Assembly (NCBI GenBank): GCA_045654205.1
Contig: JAZOMZ010000001.1
Coordinates: 1 to 64,000 of the forward strand
Source of the DNA: Enterocola sp045654205
GTDB lineage: Bacteria > Bacteroidota > Bacteroidia > Bacteroidales > Paludibacteraceae
Direction: 5' to 3'
Length of the DNA: 64,000 nt
The notes under the pieces are model-generated. The model worked only from the letters and a program-made list of their open reading frames with translations. It had not been told where the DNA came from and ran no database searches. Positions 58,301-64,000 of this stretch are shown here, piece by piece. Numbering within the stretch: position 1 is the stretch's first letter; each line of letters opens with the position of its first letter. The position numbers were made by a program, and so were the translations under genes.

Positions 58301-61300
58301 ATGACAGCGGGATATAAGGTAGAAATCAAAAAGGCATTTAAAGATGATACCGCTGAATCAGTCTCTTTTACACAAGATACTTCAGAGCAAGTGTCAGAGG
58401 TATTACTTAATGCTTCACTAAGCAAAAAGATGTATGAATCAAATTGCTTAGAAGTAGAAATACAAACAGAGAAAGATATAGAAACCTTTCGAAACAAGTT
58501 AATAACACTTACAAACAATAATATAACATTAGCAAAAGACTATTATATATTTAACATTAAACAAAAAAAAGAGAAGGTAGTACTAAAAGCTTATAGCCTA
58601 GATTACTTTCTTACAATAGACAAATTTTGTCAGGCCTTTACAGCCAAAACATTGGTAGATGACATTATAAAACCAAGCTTACAACAATCTCAAAGTAAAC
58701 ATTTCGATAAGTTTAGAGAAATACAAACAGGTAGTAAGAGTGGGAATATTAGCAATTGCGTGGTGAGCAACGTGAAAAACTTTCAAGGTACTGTTATTCC
58801 ATATGCAGTGCAATACAATGAGAGTTTATACGACTTTATGGTGAGGGTGTGCAATAGAGATGGTGAGTTTTTATATGTAGATGAGGACAATAAACTAAAT
58901 ATAGGACTTAAACCTACCAATTTGGTGCGTTTAAGTTCTCTAAATCCACAAGAGATAGAATATGTGGAGTCTTACAATGAATCTAATGAAGCAGGTTGGG
59001 TAGATAAGAATTATTTGTTAGGTTCAGAAAACAATACAGAAGAAAACACAGAAACAAATAAAAAACTAAATATAGCATTTGGAGTTTTAGCTCCAGAATA
59101 TCTAGAACAAGTAGAAACAGAAGAATATTCTTCATGGTTAGACTTTACCCATCCATTTTCAGAAGCTTGTACCTTAGTGCGTGCATTAGCATTTGAAAGA
59201 ACCCTTAAAGACTCCTTACTCGCTGCAAACCGAGTGATGTCATTAAACTATTCTCACTATGAGCTTTTTGTATTATATTTTAATTCAGTATTTAGTAAAC
59301 AATACCCTAAAGGAACATTGTTGTATTCATCTCCACTTGCAGTAGAGGAGGAAACAGTATTGACTCGAGACAACAAAGGCTATCAAGAGTTGTATCGTAT
59401 TCAAGAAGAAACAAAAAATGGTCAACTTAAGGTACTTACTACAGAACATCCAAACATAGGATTGGGTGGAACTATAATTTATAAAAACACTTCATACGTC
59501 TTATACCAAATTAATTTTACACTCACTTCAGACTGCGTTGAGCAATGCGAAATGCTTTTAGTTCCAAAAACAACTAAAGGCTTTTATCCTCTTCCAATGC
59601 CAGAAAAATATGTTAGAAGAGCTTCTGCACAAAGGGCTATTGTGGTAGACAATTTCGACCCTTCACGTTTGGGTCGTGTGCGTGTGCAATACCCATGGCA
59701 AAATGAAAAGATAGAGGGCAATGAGTACTCTTTAAACAATATTAATTCTACACCGTGGATTCGCATTTCTTCACCTATGGCATCTGATGGAGCAGGCTTT
59801 TTGTTTAGTCCATCTTTCAAAGATGAGGTAATGGTAGATTTTGAAGACGGAAATGTAGAAAGACCATATGTATGTGGTTCATTATACAATGATATAAATA
59901 GACCATCACTTCCTTCAAGAAGCCAAACACGAGGCATTGTAAAATCAATCACCTCAGTGAATGGTCATCATATTTCATTTATAGATAATGGTGGTGGGGA
60001 AAGGTATATTTCAAACATAATGCCATTTTTAAAATTGGCAGCCTCTTACGGAATTGCAGACCTTAGAATATTCGACGGTCCTTATTCAAAATACTTAGGC
60101 GGTGGATTTGAAATTGCCGATTATTATGGCATATATTCTATTACAGGTTCCACTCACAATAGAAGCATAAATATCAGTTCTCCTTTTGGTACAGTAAATA
60201 TAGATGCCTTTTCTGGTATAAGCATAGAAGCACCAATGGGCGATGTGAATATTGTAGGTAAAAATGTAAACATAGAAGCAAGAAACAATCTAACCATAAC
60301 ATCCGGAACCAATATTCCTGGATATTTCCGCAACAAAGAAAACTTAGGGATATTTGTAGAACCATTTGCAATGATAAACAAAGTAGCTGGTATAGATTTT
60401 AGTTTTATAAGAACATACTTAGAAGTGATACTTCGCCCAATAGGAGGAAATATGCTTATAAAATCTAATCGCTATATGTGTTTAGAAGCTGGCGATGGAG
60501 AAACAATTGTAGAAAGAGAAAGGTCAAACAATAGTTTTGGTTCATTTCTTTCTTGTACAAACAATAAATCTGTGGGCGATGTGCTATTAAACACCATTAC
60601 TGGAACATATACAATAATAATGAATTATAATTCTATGTGTCAGAAGTGGGAGAGTTTGTCTGAAAGAGTAAAAATGTATAGAAATACTCCTATTCAATCT
60701 ATAGGTCAAACGCTGGTAACAGATTTGGGTGTTATCACAGAAGAAGCATTGGAAGATAGAGATTATATGTTAAACTCCGACGAATGTGGACAATTAAGAG
60801 CTATGCGCCGAACTGCAGAAGAAATTATAGAGATAAAAGATTCATTATTTGATACTTATAAATTGCAAGATAAGGACATAAAATCAAAAATAGAAGACTT
60901 TGATAGCATTTTTAAATCTCAAATGAAGAATTGGAACCAAGATGAAGAGCTTCCTTATGTAATAAACTCAAAAGAGTTGATGTATAAGGAACTAAAATAC
61001 ACCGTAGATTCACAAAAGAATCTAAGTGATGTGATAGAGATGGATAAATGGAGTGACGAAATCAATATAGAAGATGCAGTAAGAAGAAAAGAAGAAACAG
61101 GTATAGACGTGAAGTCTATATTAAAAACAGCAGCGCTAACAGCAACAGGGCTAGATGAGTATTATAAGCTAAACGATGAAAGAGCGTGGACCGAACGCGA
61201 AAAAGGAGCAATTTTATTTTCTGATGATAAGAGAAACTTTTTTAAGATTGCAACAGATGGAAATCTTCAAAAAGCACACCCTAAAGACTATGATAAAATA

Positions 61301-61333
61301 ATAGTAGATATAATTAATAGTATAAATGATTAA
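58301..61333 (+). CDS. tssI: T6SS spike protein VgrG (TssI), copy 1, with C-terminal extension
   Basis: A 1010-residue VgrG. The gp27-like part (about 1-440) includes PYAVQYNESLYDFMVRVCNRDGEFLY. The gp5 OB-fold follows with VVDNFDPSRLGRVRVQYPWQ, GAGFLFSPSFKDEVMVDFEDGN and RPYVCGSLYN. A beta-helix leads to LRPIGGNMLIKSNRYMCLEAGDGE at about 709-732 (two overlapping motifs). After that comes a largely helical region of about 280 residues. VgrG trimers cap the tube and pierce targets. The extension has no motif I recognise and may bind or be an effector. No PAAR gene is in view. Confidence 0.9.
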   Translation: MTAGYKVEIKKAFKDDTAESVSFTQDTSEQVSEVLLNASLSKKMYESNCLEVEIQTEKDIETFRNKLITLTNNNITLAKDYYIFNIKQKKEKVVLKAYSLDYFLTIDKFCQAFTAKTLVDDIIKPSLQQSQSKHFDKFREIQTGSKSGNISNCVVSNVKNFQGTVIPYAVQYNESLYDFMVRVCNRDGEFLYVDEDNKLNIGLKPTNLVRLSSLNPQEIEYVESYNESNEAGWVDKNYLLGSENNTEENTETNKKLNIAFGVLAPEYLEQVETEEYSSWLDFTHPFSEACTLVRALAFERTLKDSLLAANRVMSLNYSHYELFVLYFNSVFSKQYPKGTLLYSSPLAVEEETVLTRDNKGYQELYRIQEETKNGQLKVLTTEHPNIGLGGTIIYKNTSYVLYQINFTLTSDCVEQCEMLLVPKTTKGFYPLPMPEKYVRRASAQRAIVVDNFDPSRLGRVRVQYPWQNEKIEGNEYSLNNINSTPWIRISSPMASDGAGFLFSPSFKDEVMVDFEDGNVERPYVCGSLYNDINRPSLPSRSQTRGIVKSITSVNGHHISFIDNGGGERYISNIMPFLKLAASYGIADLRIFDGPYSKYLGGGFEIADYYGIYSITGSTHNRSINISSPFGTVNIDAFSGISIEAPMGDVNIVGKNVNIEARNNLTITSGTNIPGYFRNKENLGIFVEPFAMINKVAGIDFSFIRTYLEVILRPIGGNMLIKSNRYMCLEAGDGETIVERERSNNSFGSFLSCTNNKSVGDVLLNTITGTYTIIMNYNSMCQKWESLSERVKMYRNTPIQSIGQTLVTDLGVITEEALEDRDYMLNSDECGQLRAMRRTAEEIIEIKDSLFDTYKLQDKDIKSKIEDFDSIFKSQMKNWNQDEELPYVINSKELMYKELKYTVDSQKNLSDVIEMDKWSDEINIEDAVRRKEETGIDVKSILKTAALTATGLDEYYKLNDERAWTEREKGAILFSDDKRNFFKIATDGNLQKAHPKDYDKIIVDIINSIND

Positions 61334-61360
61334 AGTGTTTAACCTAAAAACAGTAATGTT

Positions 61361-64000
61361 ATGGCATACAGTATAGAAATAAATGACTTTGACAAAGAAA
61401 ATGCCAATTTCTCATTTTATCAATCTGGTGAAGAAAATAAAAAGTCATCAGACTCTGGAGAATTGTTGAAGTTTGTTCATGATATGCAAATGTATAAACC
61501 AAATTCTTTGGAGATTGAACTTTATCTAACTAATAAAAATGTTACTATTTCAAGCCTTAATGGTCAGTTGATTACATTATACGAAGACTCTGTAGTAGTA
61601 GCAAAAGACTACTTTATTTTCAATGTTAGAAAAAAAGGTAGTTATGTAACTCTAAAGGCATATAGTGCAGATTATTTCTTAACTCTAGATAAGTTTTGCC
61701 AAGCATTTACTGCAAAAAAACTAGTAGAAGGCATTATTAATCCAACATTAGCAAAATGTAGTAGCAATAATTTTGTCAATTTTAGAAAAATAGCTGGAAA
61801 TTCTGTGCAGGGAGAACTAAAACACTTCTTAAAGGGGCATCAGTTGCCATACGCAGTGCAGTACAACGAAAGTTTCTACGACTTTATGGTGCGTATTTGT
61901 AACCGCAATGGAGAGTTTTTATATTCAGATGTAAACAACAAACTTACAGTAGGTTTGGCTGGTAATACAGGTATTTTACCATCAATAGAAGACGCTGATA
62001 TAGAATATGAAAATGCATACGTTGAAACTCAAGAATGCTGTTGGGTGGATAGAAATTATTTAGAAGGTTCAGGCTCAAAACTGACTAAAGCAGAAGATGG
62101 TAATGAAACACTAAAATGTTATAGCGCATACGGTGTTTATGCTCCAGAATATTTAGAAAAGATACAGGGAGAGAAGTTTTGTAATTGGAATGACTATACT
62201 TGTGCTTTCACTGAAATCTTTTCAGTTCTACATGCTTGTGCCGACGAAAGAACAATATACGATGCATCTTTAGCATTTATAAAGACCGTTGCAACCAATG
62301 ATACTATGTATGGATATTGGGTAAACAAGAAGAATAAAATCTATAAAACCACATATCCAGACCAAACGGAATTATATTCAACTATTTCTACAGAAACAAA
62401 TATAAACGACGCCTATCTAGAAATAGATGAGAATCAAAGAAAAGCGCAATCAAATCAAGTTCGACTTTTCTTTTCAGCAAATCCTAAAGTAAATTTGGGC
62501 GATGAAGTTGCGTATAGTGGAGTAAATTATGTGGTGTATGAAATACATAACAACACATATAAAGATAATTCTTCTTATACAAATGAGTATGAATTGCTTT
62601 TGGTAGGCAAAACAGATGCTGGTTTTTATCCGCTTCCAATGCCAGAAAAAAGCATTCGTAAAGCTTCTGCACAAAGAGCTAAAGTTGTGGATAATTTCGA
62701 CCCTGATCGTTTGGGTAGGGTGCGTGTAATGTATCCTTGGCAACCGTCATACGAAGATGACCAAAAATATTGGGAAGAAATCAAAAGAGAACAAGGTAAG
62801 ACAGATGATGAGATAAAAGAAATGATAGATGATGAGGTGGATAAAAAAGAAATAAATGAAGCTCTTAGAAATGAAATAAATAATAGAAAAAACTGTTGCC
62901 CTTGGATTCGTGTTTCTGTGCCTATGGCATCTGATGGAGCTGGTTTCTTTTTTACTCCAGCTGTTGGCGATGAGGTGTTAATAGACTACGAAGATGGAAA
63001 TATAGAAAGACCATACGTTAGTGGAGCATTCTACAATGTAGATAGAAAACCATCAGTCCCTGCACAAACCCACAATTACGACAAGGTAAGTTCTATCACT
63101 TCAACCAACGGACACCATATTTCTTTTACTGACAATGGTGGATCTGAACGTTTCTATTTTGACTTTCTACCGATAATAAAAATGGCAAATACTTTTGGTG
63201 TACACGATAATATAATACCAGGTGATAAATTCTTTGGAGGTGGATTTGAAATCTCAGACTATTATGGAGTGTATGCTATTAAAGGTTCTACACATGGTAG
63301 AAGTGTAGATATAAGTTCTCCTTTTGGTACAGTAAGCATAGATGCTTTAACAGGAATATCAATAAATGCACCACTTGGTGATGTGAAAATAGTGGGTAAA
63401 AATGTAAGCATTGAAGCAAGAAATAACCTTACGATAGAGTCTGGTACAAATGTAAAAGGTTATCTAGATGGAATAAATAGGGGAAATTGGAAACAAAAAT
63501 TATGGGAAAATTTAGGAGAAAAGGTATTAAGTGATATTGTGGATATAAGTCATTACCGTCATATTATAGAAATCTTCTTACGCCCTATTGGTGGCACCAT
63601 GTTGCTAAAATCTAATCGTTATATGCGATTGGAAGCAGGAGAAGGAAAAACCGTAATTGATGATACAAATGATTATGATGCATCATTAAAAGATAAAGCT
63701 GCAGGTTTCTTCCTAATGAAACCTTTCCCTTCTGCAGAGAAAGTAGATATTTATGCTGTTAAAACCAGAATGGTTCGTTTTATGAACGATTATAAGTCGA
63801 TAAAAGATATTATTATTTCCACAGAACCTATAGTAAAGGATTGGTATTCCAATGAAATTGCTAAACAAATTATTAAAGGCATGATTCAAGGTGATGATGT
63901 AGTAGGTAACTTAAATCTTGTAAATGTACGTAATAGATTTGTTGAGCAAAATCTTATGAAGATATGGCGAAATGCTAAATGGATAAGACAAACTATTACA
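61361..64000 (+). CDS. tssI: T6SS spike protein VgrG (TssI), copy 2 (3' end beyond the window)
   Basis: Starts ATG at 61361 (MAYSIEINDFDKENANFSFY), 27 bp after copy 1, and stays open for 880 codons to the right edge. It is a paralog with the same landmarks: PYAVQYNESFYDFMVRICNRNGEFLY (two parts), VVDNFDPDRLGRVRVMYPWQ, GAGFFFTPAVGDEVLIDYEDGN and LRPIGGTMLLKSNRYMRLEAGEG near 739. It differs in a highly charged insertion of about 50 residues in the OB-fold (about 461-512, rich in E, K and D) and in a distinct C-terminal region after 760. The two copies arose by duplication and then diverged most at the tips. Confidence 0.9.
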   Translation, partial: MAYSIEINDFDKENANFSFYQSGEENKKSSDSGELLKFVHDMQMYKPNSLEIELYLTNKNVTISSLNGQLITLYEDSVVVAKDYFIFNVRKKGSYVTLKAYSADYFLTLDKFCQAFTAKKLVEGIINPTLAKCSSNNFVNFRKIAGNSVQGELKHFLKGHQLPYAVQYNESFYDFMVRICNRNGEFLYSDVNNKLTVGLAGNTGILPSIEDADIEYENAYVETQECCWVDRNYLEGSGSKLTKAEDGNETLKCYSAYGVYAPEYLEKIQGEKFCNWNDYTCAFTEIFSVLHACADERTIYDASLAFIKTVATNDTMYGYWVNKKNKIYKTTYPDQTELYSTISTETNINDAYLEIDENQRKAQSNQVRLFFSANPKVNLGDEVAYSGVNYVVYEIHNNTYKDNSSYTNEYELLLVGKTDAGFYPLPMPEKSIRKASAQRAKVVDNFDPDRLGRVRVMYPWQPSYEDDQKYWEEIKREQGKTDDEIKEMIDDEVDKKEINEALRNEINNRKNCCPWIRVSVPMASDGAGFFFTPAVGDEVLIDYEDGNIERPYVSGAFYNVDRKPSVPAQTHNYDKVSSITSTNGHHISFTDNGGSERFYFDFLPIIKMANTFGVHDNIIPGDKFFGGGFEISDYYGVYAIKGSTHGRSVDISSPFGTVSIDALTGISINAPLGDVKIVGKNVSIEARNNLTIESGTNVKGYLDGINRGNWKQKLWENLGEKVLSDIVDISHYRHIIEIFLRPIGGTMLLKSNRYMRLEAGEGKTVIDDTNDYDASLKDKAAGFFLMKPFPSAEKVDIYAVKTRMVRFMNDYKSIKDIIISTEPIVKDWYSNEIAKQIIKGMIQGDDVVGNLNLVNVRNRFVEQNLMKIWRNAKWIRQTIT

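Overview
The window is AT-rich DNA from a member of the Bacteroidota, most likely the Bacteroidales. Three things point there. Many genes have the TAnnTTTG -7 promoter box typical of this phylum. Two secreted proteins (an alpha-amylase and a leucine-rich-repeat surface protein) end in type IX secretion (T9SS) type A sorting-like tails. The right end carries a type VI secretion locus whose sheath, tube and spike proteins look like the Bacteroidota-specific subtype iii. I cannot name a genus. No tRNA, rRNA, CRISPR array or intact insertion sequence was seen.

Layout. 0-37 kb is mostly core genome. It holds rpsA (runs off the left edge), a PMCA-type cation ATPase, an iron(II) uptake operon (outer-membrane protein, fused FeoA-FeoB, small Cys-rich membrane protein), a hemerythrin-LuxR regulator, dnaK, a dicarboxylate/amino-acid symporter, a MATE exporter and rmuC. 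A three-gene GATC-type restriction-modification cassette follows (Dam-like methylase, MutH/Sau3AI-fold nuclease, DpnA-like methylase). Then come DUF2007, SUI1 and UvrD/RecB-like helicase-nuclease genes, an outer-membrane protein, cysteine synthase, metH-metF, an HsdR-N-domain protein, holA with a Mur ligase, pgk with a CAP-domain protein, another outer-membrane protein, a T9SS-exported GH13 amylase and trmO.

37.3-45.8 kb is an accessory stretch between trmO and mfd. It contains an AAA+ ATPase of the DUF4143 type behind three phased palindromes, a RhuM-type protein, a candidate ~320-nt noncoding RNA with its own promoter and terminator, a HEPN-motif protein with an unknown partner, a BspA-like LRR protein, a DUF2971 protein, a winged-helix gene relic, two copies of a 39-bp hairpin element with compensatory base changes, and a candidate ~90-nt small RNA.

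45.8-52.1 kb returns to core genes: mfd, a Dpm1-type glycosyltransferase, dihydroorotase and an exported hypothetical protein. From 52.1 kb to the right edge runs a single T6SS operon: tssH (ClpV-like), tssB, tssC, two canonical Hcp/TssD genes, two further small tube-like genes and two tandem vgrG genes with different C-terminal regions. The second vgrG is cut by the window edge. The baseplate and membrane-complex genes must lie outside the window.

Best candidates for something undescribed are: the structured RNA next to the HEPN gene; the phased palindromes in front of the ATPase and a matching orphan promoter at 45.4 kb; the 39-bp covarying hairpin family; the shared element in front of the feo operon and the hemerythrin regulator; and the unusual T6SS features (degenerate first Walker B in TssH, four tube-like genes, extended VgrGs).
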